Source: Dromaius novaehollandiae (taxonomy: Eukaryota; Chordata; Aves; Casuariiformes; Dromaiidae). From it: 64,000 bases of DNA. Under the pieces are notes generated by a model. That model was not told where the DNA came from, ran no database searches, and saw only the letters and a list, made by a program, of their open reading frames with translations. The position numbers were made by a program, and so were the translations under genes. Location: NCBI RefSeq assembly GCF_036370855.1, contig NC_088099.1:28611501-28675500 (forward strand), written 5' to 3'. Positions 23,086 to 35,900 of this stretch are shown here, piece by piece. The number at the start of each line of letters is the position of its first letter. Position 1 is the first letter of the stretch.

Positions 23086-26000
23086 GTACGTGCGTGTGGC
23101 TGGGGTCTCAGCGCCTGCTGGCCCTGGCGGCGGCGGCGTCTCCCCGCGTCCCGCCCGCTCGCCTGCCTGGGGCGCTGGGTGGCTCCGTCCCCGCAGCGGG
23201 GAGCGGGTCGGGAGGGAGGGGGCCAGGCCGGCGGCCGCCTCTCCCGCTCTGGGCTGGGAGCGGGCCACGCGCGCCGCCGCTGGGAGGGCGGGGGGGAGGG
23301 GCGCCCCCGCGGCCCCTCCGGGGTCGGCGGCGGACGGGGGTCTGCGCCCCCCGCCGGGGCCTGGTTCTGCCGGGCTGTGGGTGTTACCCTGAGTCCGTCG
23401 CTCGGGGCGGGGGGGCGGCGTGTTTAGGCAGCGGCCTGGAGCGCTGTGAGTCTGGCCGCGGCCTCGGGTGGGTTCTCGCCTGACCCATGTCGGCTCTCAT
23501 TGATCCTAGGTGTTCAAGCGCTTCGTCGAGATTGGCAGGGTTGCCTTCATTTCCTTTGGACCACATGCTGGCAAGCTGGTGGCAATTGTGGATGTTATTG
23601 ACCAAAACAGGGTAAGCTAAGAGCAGCCCAGCTTACTTCTTCTCTTTCTTTTAATAACCTTGTGCATTAAAACATTCTCCAAAGAGATTTTCAAGAAAAC
23701 AAGCACAGGTCAGAAAGGAGTAGTTTAGCAGGCATTGCTGTTTGAAACTTTTAGTAAGTTTTTTTCATTGTCAAGTGATACAGTCTCGTCTCTGCTATCT
23801 CTTCTAGTTCTTTTATCCTTGTAAGTGCCTTAAAAGCTGATTTTGGTGAATTCTTGGGAAATAAGATAGATGCTTACATTATTTCCTACGTATTTATTGT
23901 GACTAGAGGTGTGATGTCTTGGAACTCTTGTGGGAGTAGTGGTGGCCAAGTACATTTTAGTTTGTCTAAAACTGATGAATTGAGTGGTACCATTATATGT
24001 TTAAGGTAAATACTTGGGTTTGCACAATTAATATTCCTTAAAAAGCCAGAGAAGAGAATGGTGAAGTAAGTGATCTTATTTCTGTGTACTTTTTCTATTC
24101 CAGCTTCTTTTTCCAAAGACAAAGATGGGCCTTTAGAAGCAAGATGAGTCTTGTTGTAAAGTTGGGTTGTATATGCAAGACTTACTGATCTCTGATTCTG
24201 ACAGCACAAAACTTGTTTCTATTTCAGACTGTTGTGGTCAAGTTGCAGTTAACAAATTGTTAGGAAGCTGCTGTCTAAATCAAGCATGTTGGGGAAACTG
24301 CTAATAAGCATGTGTTTGTTTCAGGCACTAGTTGATGGCCCCTGTAGTGGTGTCAGAAGACAGGCTATGCCTTTCAAGTGCATGCAGCTCACTGATTTTG
24401 TTCTCAAGTTCCCACACAGGTGAGTTCTCTGTCTTTTTTTGGGCCTCTGTAAGACATGCTGTCACTTGATGCCAGATTTATGTGATTTGATGCTTGCTAA
24501 ATATAGAAAGTTCATATAATGTTCATTAAATGTGTGTGCAGTAGCAACTTGGTAGAGCATGTTACCAGTTGAACACATGAAAGTTTTCACTATGAATATA
24601 GACTGATAACCACTGTTCAGGAAAGTGGAAGGAAAGGAAACAACAGACTGCCCTAGGCAACTTCAGGCAGCAGTTGCAGTAATACTGTGTAACTTTGCAT
24701 GTGTGTATATGGTATCTTAAGCTACTGTGTAGATTACCTTCAGATATTAAATATATTCCCTGCTTATAGAACTGTGCTGGAATTGTAGGAAACTGAACTC
24801 ATTCTTTTTTCATTAGCTTTGTTACTATATGAGTTCTTGTAATTCAGAATAAAAAATTGCTGCCTTTCTGATTCTAGAACAATGCTTATAGTATTGTGTG
24901 AGAATGCCTTTTGAGGTCGCTCGTCTGTTCAGTCCTAGCCAAGCATTTACACAATGAAATGTTAGGTTAGTCTGTAGAAGTGTATGTGTTGTTAACTTAG
25001 CATGTGGTGAAATGTAGCCATTAAAATAATCTGTGCACAGTGTGGAAGGATGATCATCTCTTGTATGAAATTTAATGGGCTGCTGTCAGTGAAAAGCTTT
25101 TTTCTGTGGACAGTGTGAATATAATTATCTGACTGTTCAAATGCAGTGCTCGTCAGAAGCATGTGCGGGTTGCCTGGGAGAAGGAAAATATTAATGAAAA
25201 ATGGGCAGCCACAAGATGGGCAAAGAAGATTGAAGCCAGAGAAAAGGTACAATTTTTGACTGGATGAATAATACACATAGTACCACTTCTATTCATTAAA
25301 ATTAGGTGCACTCTAATACACTATGCAGTTTCTTTTGTAGGTTAAGGCATAGTTTATTTGAAGTTGCTATCAGCTTTTTTGTGCTATCTTGTGCCTATCA
25401 GCTTTCAGCCTTCTTACGCTTTTAGAACAAAGGTTTGTTTTGTTCAGCTGTTTCTATAACCTACTTTGTTTCCTGCACCATTGCTTCGCAGGAAAAGCCT
25501 TAAATGGTTAAATCAGTTGTAGATGTGTAGCTGGCCTTAATTTGGAGATGTTCAGAGTTACTTGTAAAACGTTTTGAGATGCTGAAGTAACTACTTAGAT
25601 ACATTTATATCAGAACTTCATGATTGATTCTTTTCAAACAGAAAGCCAAAATGACTGACTTTGATCGCTACAAGGTCATGAAAGCAAAGAAAATGGTAAG
25701 TGTTTGAATGTATTTTTTTAATGTAGTTAATGCTTGTAGCTTTTGGTGCAGAGTCAAATACTTATCGTAAAAGCCTTTCTTTTATAGCTGGCTTGGGCTA
25801 TGGAATGACCCAAAGTGTGTGAATGCCTTGAATTTTTGATGATTCTTTGGCCACTCCTTTCTCTTAAGCAGTTGATCAAACTGCTAGTCCAACATTTTTT
25901 GTGTGTTAGTCGTCTTAGTTATAGCTGAGGGAGGAATTACCTGCAGCCAAAATCAGACCTTATTGATGGGTTGCTGTTACTATTTCATCCTTTATTAAAC

Positions 26001-26354
26001 TCAGCTATATGTGATATGTGATATACTGAAGTTACCAGCCAGAGTGATGTTGGTGACCTGGTAGATTATCAGAACAGTTTTAGGTAGAATTTGATGCTTT
26101 ATGTGTAATACACGGTAAACGTTCTGACTTAGTAAGATGTAATCTGGTTAGCAAAGGATAATCAACCAAAAATGAAGAACGTGAAAGCTTGGGAACAAAA
26201 TTAAGAAATAACATTTATGAAGAGTTGTTGTTTTCATTGTGATTAATAATACGATTTTTTTTAACAGAGAAACAGGATCATCAAACATGAAATGAAGAAG
26301 CTGCAGAAGCAGGCTTCTAAAAAAGGCAAGAAGTTACAGAAGGCACAGAAATAG
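23083..26354 (+). CDS. RPL14: RPL14, 60S ribosomal protein L14 (eL14), complete
   Basis: This gene encodes a protein of the large cytosolic ribosomal subunit. Six coding exons are read: 23083-23085 (only the ATG), 23510-23611, 24325-24419, 25147-25246, 25642-25695 and 26268-26354. All introns are GT-AG, and the joined frame is open for 146 residues. Recognisable blocks are [63 protein letters not shown] and [16 protein letters not shown], all close to mammalian eL14. The C-terminus ends in a short lysine-rich tail ([11 protein letters not shown]). It lacks the long Ala/Lys/Pro repeat extension of the mammalian protein (about 215 residues). Placing the first intron directly after the ATG is common in ribosomal-protein genes. 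Strong housekeeping expression is expected from the CpG island, NRF1 sites and TOP-like tract. The gene looks functional, with no disruption in the coding exons. Confidence 0.97.
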
Positions 26355-26360
26355 AATAAA
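26355..26360 (+). terminator. RPL14: RPL14 polyadenylation signal touching the stop codon
   Basis: AATAAA begins on the base after the TAG stop (26352-26354), and a TGTGTCTGTGTTCTG-rich downstream element follows at about 26380-26397. The predicted 3' UTR is about 20-30 bases. Further AATAAA hexamers at about 26697 and 26765 could serve rare longer transcripts. Confidence 0.85.
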
Positions 26361-26399
26361 CTTCTAGATATGTTTCACTTTTGTGTCTGTGTTCTGATT

Positions 26400-29300
26400 T
26401 TTTTTTTTAAGTGGTTAAATACCTGATTTAAACTGTAATCACAAGGGTAATGTAAGTTCAGTTTTGCTTCTGACCAAGAATTGTTGTCCATTTCACTTAT
26501 TAGTGTTGAGTTCCCAGTGTTTCTCTGGAACACAAGCAAATGTGTTTTTTGTCACTTTCTGTTAAGATGCTCATATGGACTATGGTTAGTACTGATCCCC
26601 AGTACTGCTGGAAGTATTTGCATAGCCAGTTAATTAAAGGAGCAGTTCAGATCCTCAGACATCTTAAAGGAGCCTGTTATGGAAATGTTTTGGAATGAAT
26701 AAAGTTGCAGTCTTATTTGTGGTTTTTGTGAAATGTGAGAAATGATCAGTTAGACTAATTTTTCTCAATAAATTCAGGCACCAACTGAAATGTGACTGTT
26801 CTAGTTTGAATTTAGAATAGAAGTATACCAGAGTTTGGGAGACTGACGTATTGCTGTTAGAAGTCTGCTCTAAAGTAGTCTATATTTTTTTAAAAACTTA
26901 TTTTGTAACAAGTGACTTGCAGTGCTTCAGTATTCTAGATGTCTGATAACATACAGTTGTGCTGTAAGTGCAGTTGGTCATGAATGACATTAATTAGGTT
27001 ACAACTGGCTTGTATTTTAACATGCTTTCTTTTCAGAATGTTTGAAATTTAATAGCCTATATCAGGACCTGAGCCTAATTACAGTTCTTTAAGCTATTCA
27101 GCATATAATTACTGCTTTTTAAGCAAAACCATTAAGTAAAAGGGGACATGACCTAAAAAACTACTCAAAATCCATATGAAATACTGAAGTGATGCATTTA
27201 GTCTTTGCACTATAAACTAGTGTTTACATCTCTCTAAACACCAGCATGCATCTCTTCCATATGTTTTCTCATGTGTATTTTGTTGACAGGGGATATATTT
27301 TCTTTATAATGAATAAGAAATCATGGAAGTCTATCTCTTTTGTAACCAAGAAGTAAATTATTTTTATGACACCAAGTACAAAATTGAGGAGGGAGAATAC
27401 ATATTTAAAAAGCAAAGGTTGTAAGACCTTCAGATATATTGCCAAATATATTTTTCAAATATATATTGTAAAATATACTGATGAATATTTTAAAGTTGTT
27501 TAAGATTTTAAAATAATGATTTTTAAAAATATGTGCTTCTAAGTGGATGTGTCTAATGTTGCTTGCTTCAGCCAGTTAGACATTTGCTTTCTCAAATGCT
27601 TGAACTGTGCTAGCTGTTATCTTGAGCTATTTATAGGCCTTTCAAAATTGAGTTCTACTGCATGGTTGATATGAATGGCTATAGCAACTAAGGAAAATCT
27701 CGGAAGTAATGCAAATTAAGATTAAAATGCATTTACAAGCATCAGGAATCTTGCTCTAAATTGGATTTTAAAATGGTTAAATCCACCTATTTTGAAACTA
27801 AAATACTGTTAGTAACTTGAAAGGTATGGTAACATGGAGGCCCTTTAAGGCAGAAGAGTTGTCGGGGGGGGGGTTGTTTTTTTTTATGTACTACTGTTTT
27901 CATAAGCTTAGTTAATGAAAGATGGGAAAAATTGATAAGAGTGCTTATAGGGAAAATAGATGTGCTCTTTATTACAAGTTCACAAACACATTTTCTATAT
28001 TGTTTGGCCTTTTGTAAAGGTAATTGATTCTGAAGAATAATTTTCTGAAGAATAATTTTATTTATAACTACAGCAATTTTTTCAGTATTTTCATTCCTAT
28101 CAATGCCAGCTGACAGCTGCTGAGGTACCTCTGAGACGCTTTTCCGGATGCTAAGTTTTATAACCTGTGAAGTTACCCAGCAGCTGTCATCATTCTGAAT
28201 AGGAACCTTAATTTGTTCAGGAACAGCTATACTTGAATGTAAGGCTGAATTTTGTATGTCTTGAATTCAGGATATTGGCTTAAAATTTTCTTTGCCAGAA
28301 TATGAGTGGGCATATAGCATGCTTATTCATCTTAAAAGTTTTCAGAGACTGATTGACTGGTAGACATGGTAGGTGAGACATGAGCAGGGGGTATGATTCA
28401 GCAGAGGGAGCTGTAGTCTGAAATACTTTGTTTATTTTTTGTGCAAGTTGATACAAAACACGTCCACAGAGAGCTGAGTACCTGTGGTTTGACTGTGGCT
28501 CTGCCTTAACACCATATTATGGGAAGGAATATGCTGGGGGATAGTGGCATTAAAGTTTAAGGCACCCTTATGGTGAGAAGGCTTTACATGCATTAGACAA
28601 AAATAATCTTTTTTAATATCTTTTTTTTGTTTGGTAACTGCACCACATCTTTATGACAGCATGTTGCATGTGAGTAGCATCTGGTGCCCTTTTTCCCAAC
28701 ACAAGAAACCTCTCTGAAGCCTTTTGCAGCTATTGCAGCTTTGTGTCACATCAGTAGCCCACCTTTCTTCTAAATACCATGTTGTGCTGTCCATGCTGGA
28801 AGGATTGGAAACAGCATTTTATAGTTAATCTGTACAACAGGACTAAACTCAGTAATAAGTAAATAAATTCTTTATTTCAGAGTACTTGTATGTTAATCAT
28901 AGCTGAGGCTGTTCTCATTTCCTTTTCATCTCTCTGGTTTTGTAGTGTGGTAGGTGCTCATTTGTCCATTTTTAAATCTGCAGAGATACAGAAGTCGATC
29001 TAGAAGCACAAACAATTTCATTTCTATAGCTTACCACATGATGGCAATGTTACCTCTTGAAGTTGTTCTTATGGCTTACGCAAGTAAGACAACTGTGCTG
29101 CACTTCTGTATAAAGTAGCAGTGCCAAACAAAGGCGATGGCACAAATATTTGAGAACAATAGATATGTTTATGAATATCTTTATTTTGTCCTTATAGTTG
29201 ACTAACAGGTATTTTGTTGGATGAAGTCAGAAAATACATTTCATTTACTGTGTGGAGCTGAATGGAAAGAAATGAGAACTGCTCTTTAGAAACAGCTTTG

Positions 29301-32300
29301 TAAGGGGAAGTGCCAGTGTGTATTTTCTTTGCTTATTTCACAAAGAACATGTGGGGCACTTCTTGAGGGGTGGGAGGGGAATGGTACACCTTATCCTGGT
29401 GTACAGCAATACCTGCTGGTCTCAGGAGTGCTTCCTAAATAGATACCAACAGTAGGCAAAACCACTAATAACCCCTGTGCTGTGACATCTGGGAGAAGTG
29501 GACAGTATAGAGGTAGGATCGGGTCTGTTGATACAATCTACAGTAATCTTCTTTATGCAGAAGAGCATAAAACCTTGTCAGTTTGCTGTTACTGGGAGCC
29601 AACTGCAGTTTGGGGCTGAGTGATTTGCTGGTGATACAAGTCTTCAACAAAAAGCTGTACTTTAATGTTCTTAGTTCTTGTTTAAATGTGTCTGTTGTTC
29701 CTGTGTTTGGCATCTGAATGTTTCAGTTTTATTTGAGATGAAATAGACCTGGAAGAGGAATATCTGGATTTTACTAAAACTCCTAGTTTTCAAATACTAG
29801 TATTCAAATTATGTCCTGAATGAAAGTAAGGCATGCCATTACCCTTCAGTCAAGGTTTCCTTGGGTGATTACCATGACATTTTCAAATCATTTGGTCTTG
29901 TTGCTACCTATATGTTAATGATCTTCTTTGTCTGGAGAAATTGGGGTCATCCTGTTAAACTCTAGCCTTCATCGTAAGTGAATGGGAATTTTGCTTCGCA
30001 GGAATGAGAGAACCTGCTTCCTTATTGTTTGACAGTCAAAGATGATTCACATGTAACTTTGGACATTCAGTGTGTCAATGGCAGCTCAGCCAGAAAGTAA
30101 ATGATGGCATCTCTTGCTGAACTACCTCTGTGCCATTGCTGCTGGTTGTGGGCTTCTCTTGTGGCAAATGTGGTCCACTTTACAGCTGGATTCCCTGGGT
30201 CCAAAAAGACCTCTGAACACCTAGATGGTACAAAGCTTTCTATAAGATGCAGGGGTTAATATGAAACACGGAGCTCTGAATCAGATTCCTGGGACATTCA
30301 TCACCTTGCCTTATTTGTTTCAGCAGCTCATGCATCTGAGTTGCCTACTGTGCAGATGAAGCACACAGTCCACCTTTGTTTATTTTGTCTACTTCCATGC
30401 GTAGCGCCTGCTAACCACTTCCAGCTCTGCATGTTTCTCTCGTTCCCCCTGCCCACAGTGATAAGGTGTCCCTTCTAGTTCAACGGGCCTTTTATTAAGA
30501 TGAAGAAGTGCTAAATCCTATTTGGGGTGCAATTAGTGTGTGAGTTAAGTAAGGCTTACAACCAAGAAATGGTAAATGAAGAAAATTAAGAGAATGGCTG
30601 TGTGGTTTGGCTCTACTTGTTTCAGGTCTTCAGCTTTTGGTTCTCCTTCCTCTGTAATTCCTGTTCTTTTTTTTTGTCTCCAAAGATAGCTTTGTGTTTT
30701 CAGCTTGAAGTGGCATATGCCACTGTCACACTATCTTTCTCAGGTACTTAGGGCTTATACTGGTGATGGCTTCTCTGAAGCCCAAAGACCTGCTTCTACT
30801 GATTATGCACTGTGTCCCTAGTTATGCTAAAGAACTGCAGTCCTTATCCCTGCCTTGATGCAAGCAGCAGCACTGTGGATACTGTAAGTGTACTTGTGCC
30901 TTCTATTTTTCCCTGCACAGCCCATGCAACCTTCAGTTCAGCGTCATCAGCTGGAATTTGGTGCAATCTGCATCTTGTGCAGCTGATCCCTGTGATACTA
31001 TTTTTTCTTGCTAATAAATGTCTATTATTCAGTTATTTTCCCCCCACTCAGTTTCAGCAGTCATAAGCTGTTCCGGGCACTGCAAATAAGACCTACAAGT
31101 GTCTGGTTAGGTCTTTGTAGCAAACTCCTCCTCGCCATCACCCCCTGCCCCCAAAAGCTTTCGAATCATTATGTGCATCAGAGTTAGAGAAGTCTCTCTG
31201 CAGCCAGCTATTTCTGCTGATTACCAGCCTAAAAATTATGACTTTGAACCAATACAGACCCACTTCCTCCTTCATAAGATGCACTGACCCAGTTCTGTGT
31301 AGAGGAAGTGCTATTTAACATTTCCCCAGTGGCCTCCTGGTATGAAGGTATTTTTCAGAATATTTTATTTTGTTAGTTTGTAATTTGGGAGCATCTGGTT
31401 TTGCACTTGGTGAGAAGAGGTGCTGGCCTGCTCATCATGGCCCTTGTGCTCAGCAGAGCTGAGCTCCTCTCTTGTCTGTTGGGCTGCTTGCGGAGTGGAA
31501 GCAGAGAGATGGTGTTTTGGTGCACCAATTGATAAAGGTTTATGTGGCAGGCTCTCAGTAGGAAACTGCTTTGAAAATTGATAGATGCTTTGAAAAAGTA
31601 ATAGTGTTCATATTTAAAAAGCTTAAAAGAATATTACCTTTGAGATCAGCTAGAGCTTTACCTAAAGACACCTGGGGGAGGCACAACATTTGAACACTGT
31701 ATCTCAATAGTTGAGACTTTAGAGTTGCCGTTTGAGCCTCTATTTACAAAAGCCATCAAACAAAATCGGCCGTTGCCAGCTGTATTGTAGTCAGATGCTG
31801 CATAAAGGTGATCTAAAGAAAGAATGGGAAATAGGCCTGTAGTTTTTTTCCCCTTTCCTCCCACATCTTCCTCCCTGGAGCCCCAGAATAGCTTTAAAGG
31901 GACTTTTTGTTCATTTTTTTTCCTTTTATTTCTACTGTTTGTCTTATTCTCATTGCATATGTGAGTCTTAGCTCACTCTGGAAGTCTCTGTAGATAATGG
32001 AAAAAAATCAGAGGATTTATGGCATAATGAAGTAAATTAAGTCTGACTAGCTGAAAGTGGCATCATTTTTGTTCTGGCTGCTTGAAGCATTTTTCAGGGT
32101 CCAGGGGGAGGCTGGCAAGCTGCTGCTCTCTGTGATGCATCCAGTCCTCATCCCAAATGTGAACAAACTGCCTCAGCTCCCAGCCACCTGAACATGACTT
32201 TGGAAGAAAAGAAATGTTCACTCACTGGGTATGTCTGACCTCTGCTGAGAAGGCCACAGTTTTTTTCTACTGGGAGGCAGCTAGTGGGAAACAAGGGACA

Positions 32301-32579
32301 GAAAGCAGAGAATTATGTGGGGAAGCTGTAGTTCTCCAAACCCAAGTTTCACTCAGAGCAGGACATACTCCCGGTCACAGTACAGTGGAGTGGTTTTGCG
32401 GTCTCTTTGCTCTCCTCAGTCCTGTGCGCCAATTGGGCAGTGTCAGGTTGCTCTTCAGAAGACAGAGTAGTTGCAAATCATTTGACAGGTGGAAATGACA
32501 ACTTGACTGTGGCTGTGCTGCCCTTCTGTCATTGGCCCTGATCTGTGCTAGGCTTTGGCAGCAGCGCTGTTAATGTAAG
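26400..32579. other. Intergenic region downstream of RPL14, no gene seen
   Basis: AT-rich intergenic DNA. It contains a poly-G run (about 27864-27873), an imperfect hairpin (28094-28206) and several T-runs. No conserved translation, RNA gene or recognisable young repeat was seen. Short open frames at 29.5 and 30.8 kb show no family similarity. Confidence 0.5.
28094..28206. repeat. Imperfect long inverted repeat (possible MITE or RNA hairpin)
   Basis: The left arm contains TTCCTAT, an AATG-like block and GACAGCTGCTG. The right arm contains their complements CAGCAGCTGTC, CATTCT and ATAGGAA in reverse order. The innermost perfect block is 11 bp (GACAGCTGCTG), and the arms pair with small gaps over about 35-45 bases. 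The loop is roughly 40 bases. It may be a relic of a miniature inverted-repeat transposon. Confidence 0.6.
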
Positions 32580-32955
32580 CGATGCTCTGCTGGGTCAAAC
32601 CAGTGGTCCATCTAACCCCATGCGGTGTCTCTGACAGTGCCAGTGGGAGTCGTTCCGTAGGGAGGAGAAATGAACTCGGTCATTATATGTGGTCCCTCTC
32701 CTTGCAGTTTCCCAGCATCTGCAATAGCAGGATTAGGGATGTTAGAACAGGCACCCCTGCCTGTTCCCTTTAGTAACTCCTTTGGGCCTCCTGACTGTGA
32801 GTCTGTCTAATCTTTTGAGCCTGCTCATACTATCTGTCTCCACAATTTTGTGGTAACATATTCCAGAAGCTCACTGCCTGTTGTGTAGGAAAGTGCTCTA
32901 TTTAGTGTTTTAAAACAATCTCCTACTATGAGGATTGCCTGGTGTTTGAGACAGA
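32580..32955 (-). mobile_element. Old degraded CR1 LINE 3' end
   Basis: The + strand shows phrases typical of the antisense 3' end of old sauropsid CR1 elements: GCTGGGTCAAACCAGTGGTC, then CATCTAACCC, TCTGTCTAATCTTTTGA, ATTCCAGAAGCTCA and GTTGTGTAGGAAAGTG. The copy is heavily diverged with no long open frame, so it is far older than the CR1 copies at 18 and 51 kb. Boundaries are approximate. Confidence 0.6.
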
Positions 32956-35900
32956 AGCTACTAATCAGCCTCATCACACTGCATGGCACACTTCCTAACC
33001 AGAAGTAAGCTTGGAAAAGATTGACAGTGAGAGAATGTTACTTCACAGGGGAGTCTAAGAAGACTCATGTTGATTAGATGAAAAAGAGGTGAGTTACTTG
33101 AAAATAGAAATGAGGAGTCCTTGTTCTGAGTGCCCAGCCCTCACTTGGTATTTGAAGGACCATTGAAGTTGCTATTAAATGCAAGTGTGGGCAACTGTGT
33201 AATAGGGCACTTATTCCAGTGGGAGCCTTAAGAGCATCCATGCATGGCATGGTGCAAAGTACTCTCTGGCAACCTCTAGCAAATTTCAGATTGTGGGTAG
33301 AGAAAAGCCCCAACACTCTTCAACTGGAAGAGAGCACTGGAGGTCACAGGCATTGCTCAGGCGGGAGACTTTCCAGTGGAAAAACATCCATTGGAAGGGG
33401 ACCTACAGATGGAGGTAAAATATCTTCAGTAATTCCTGACAATCTGACCTTTCTTTCTGACTATCTGGGAATTGTTTCTACTCCAAGCTTGTGAGCAGCC
33501 AGGCTCCAGGGCTATCGCCTTGTACCATTAGGAGTGATGACTTGATGACTAAGGAAAGAGGAACCCTCTTTTTGGGGGAGGAGGGGAAGTGGGGAGATGA
33601 ATTCCCTCCAGACTTCAGTGTCAACCAGCCCTGAAACACAGGACAAACCTGATAGAAATATGGTGCAGGAAGTCCTATGGACAAACCTCAGCCAAGTCTG
33701 CTCCTGTCTCCTTCCCTGGAGATACCAACAAAACAAATATCCCAAGCCATATATTGCAACATCTAGCTCTTTACTCCAAGATCAACCCCATCCTGTCCTA
33801 CATAGCTCTATCACGGTGTGATGGGGGTTCCCAGGCTATACTCTCTCCTTTTTCGGAAGTTTTCAGAACTTAATTCCTTTGGTTATCAGAAACTTTTTAA
33901 TTGCTAGCCTGAATTTATTCATGACCAATTTATAACCAGCAGACTCTACTCCTTGCTTCTCTAACTGCAGGGCTGTCAGGAAAGATTCATGAGCCCATAT
34001 GTTGTTGGTCAGGCCTTCTTTTCAGCAGCTACAAGTTAAAGTTTTTGGATTAAATACTGCTGCAGTGCCTGATTACTCCATGTATTAGTGCATGTATTTT
34101 CTTCTCTTCTACTGTTACGGTGACAAAGCACTTTCCCTAATGCAAAGGTATATAAGCAGCAAATACAGCGTCTTTGTGGACCCAATTCAAACATATGCCA
34201 ATAACTTCTTCTCAGGAAAAGAAACAGGTTTTCTGTCTTATCCTTTCTCTCTCTCCTTTTCTGGGGGGGGGGGAAATGTTGTGTGCATCAGTGTGTTCAT
34301 TTTTCACTCAGTTCTCTAATCTGTGGGATCAGACAGCTGGAGATTTGCTGAGAGGTTTTGAATGAAAAGGAAGTTGTATCCTAACTGGATGCCCTCTGGG
34401 CATGGGGGACCGCTGCACCCACACACGCTCCAGGAGGGCAGGCTCTGCTCACGGCTTCCAGCCCAGCCCCCTGCACATGTAAGTGAGTTTCGTGTGTTTG
34501 AAAACGTCTTTGAGAGAGCCAGGGCACAAAGCCCTAGGAAGACACCATGCCACCTATTCAAACCTGCACTGCAGCCCTGTGCCTCCCCCATCCAGATCAA
34601 GAACAAGAATCACAAGTAATACCATATCACTTCTTAATCCTGGCACCATCCACACTCCCTTTTAGGCACTGGCTCCCTAAAAGTCATCTGTCTGCAATTG
34701 TTTTAAGCCAGCTGGTAACAGCAATCATACGCAGTTGTGGATGGTGCATGAAACAGTCCTGCTCTGGCAATGGCCCTGCCCGTGGGGTGCGAGAGCAGCA
34801 AGGGACCAGTTTGGCTGTTCCCTGTAGAGCCCTGTCTTGGCTCATTGCCTCTCCCAAAGTATATATTGAATAAGATAAGCTTGGACAACTCCTGTTCGAG
34901 AATCCAAGGGAATTAGCTGAGAAGGTCTCTGAACCACTAATATTAATTGTTAGCTGGTCATGTAGAACCTAAAGAACTTGAGCAGTAATTTTCAACTGTT
35001 AAGGATTTTTTTGTAGTGTGGAGCTATGCACAGTTTCCAGTGCAATTTTGGAGCCTTTAAAAACATTTCCCAGGCTTGTCTGTGCCTTCTCATAGCCACC
35101 TTTTATGAACCTAATAGAAAGGATGGATGAAAGAATTAGGAGCCAAATATGTAACTATTGCCAGTTAACACAGTTTCATGGAAGAGAGGGCAGGTCAGAC
35201 ATTTGTTATCTTTCTGACAAGACCAAGGCATCTGTGTTGGCAGAGTACATTTGGATGTCTCCAAGGCAACTGCCTTAGTACCATATGCCATTTGGATTTT
35301 AAAAGTTATATCATTTAGAGCGACTGCTTTACATATTAGATTAGAAACTGGCTCAAAAACAGATCTCAGGATGTTACTAGGGAGATACCAGTGATCAAGG
35401 CTTTTTCTAAAGTGGGAGAGGGGTTGTTCTTCATCCAACATCATCCAATATTTCTAAAAAATGAGCAAGTTAGGGGTACACACAGGAACACACACACATA
35501 TATTTGCTAGCAAAGTTTGCAGATGGTGTGGGATTAGTGGGATAGTAGATAATAGTGATTTGAATCCCTTGATTTAAGTGGTCATAATCCAAGAAAATAA
35601 TGTTTTGATTGATCCAAGTGCTGGTTTTATATCTGGAGAAAGAGGAAGAAAAGGTATGGGTACTATTTAGGGAATGGGAATGTCCGTCTCAGAGAAGGGG
35701 CTCTCTGAAAGGGATATAGATGCCTAGAATGAGGCACAGGTAGAAATTCAATTTCTAAGTTTAAGTTGCAATACAAGAATTGTACTGCTGACACACATGG
35801 CAAAACCTGTTTGGTGCTAAAATGGTGTGATGTTTTTGGCTGCAGAGATCTGAAGATACCTAACTAGGAGGAGATTTCAACCAGTTTCAAGATGCAGCTG

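Larger units (their letters stand above)
22330..23480. promoter_or_regulatory. RPL14: CpG island covering the RPL14 promoter
   Basis: GC content and CG dinucleotide density rise sharply from about 22.33 kb and fall again after about 23.48 kb, inside RPL14 intron 1. The island holds the RPL14 start, five NRF1-like sites, GC boxes and an inverted repeat at the start site. It extends about 700 bases upstream toward the divergent hAT pseudogene, which suggests a bidirectional promoter. The long open frames in it on both strands are GC-composition artefacts. Confidence 0.85.

Noticed and set aside
22920-23483. 187-codon open frame over the RPL14 promoter and intron 1
   Set aside because: GC-rich, Arg/Gly/Pro-rich random translation. 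The RPL14 exons are clearly in other positions.
25834-25930. C-box-like TTGATGA and D-box-like CTGA in an RPL14 intron (possible snoRNA)
   Set aside because: No terminal stem, no C'/D' boxes and no guide could be seen. Such short motifs are common by chance.
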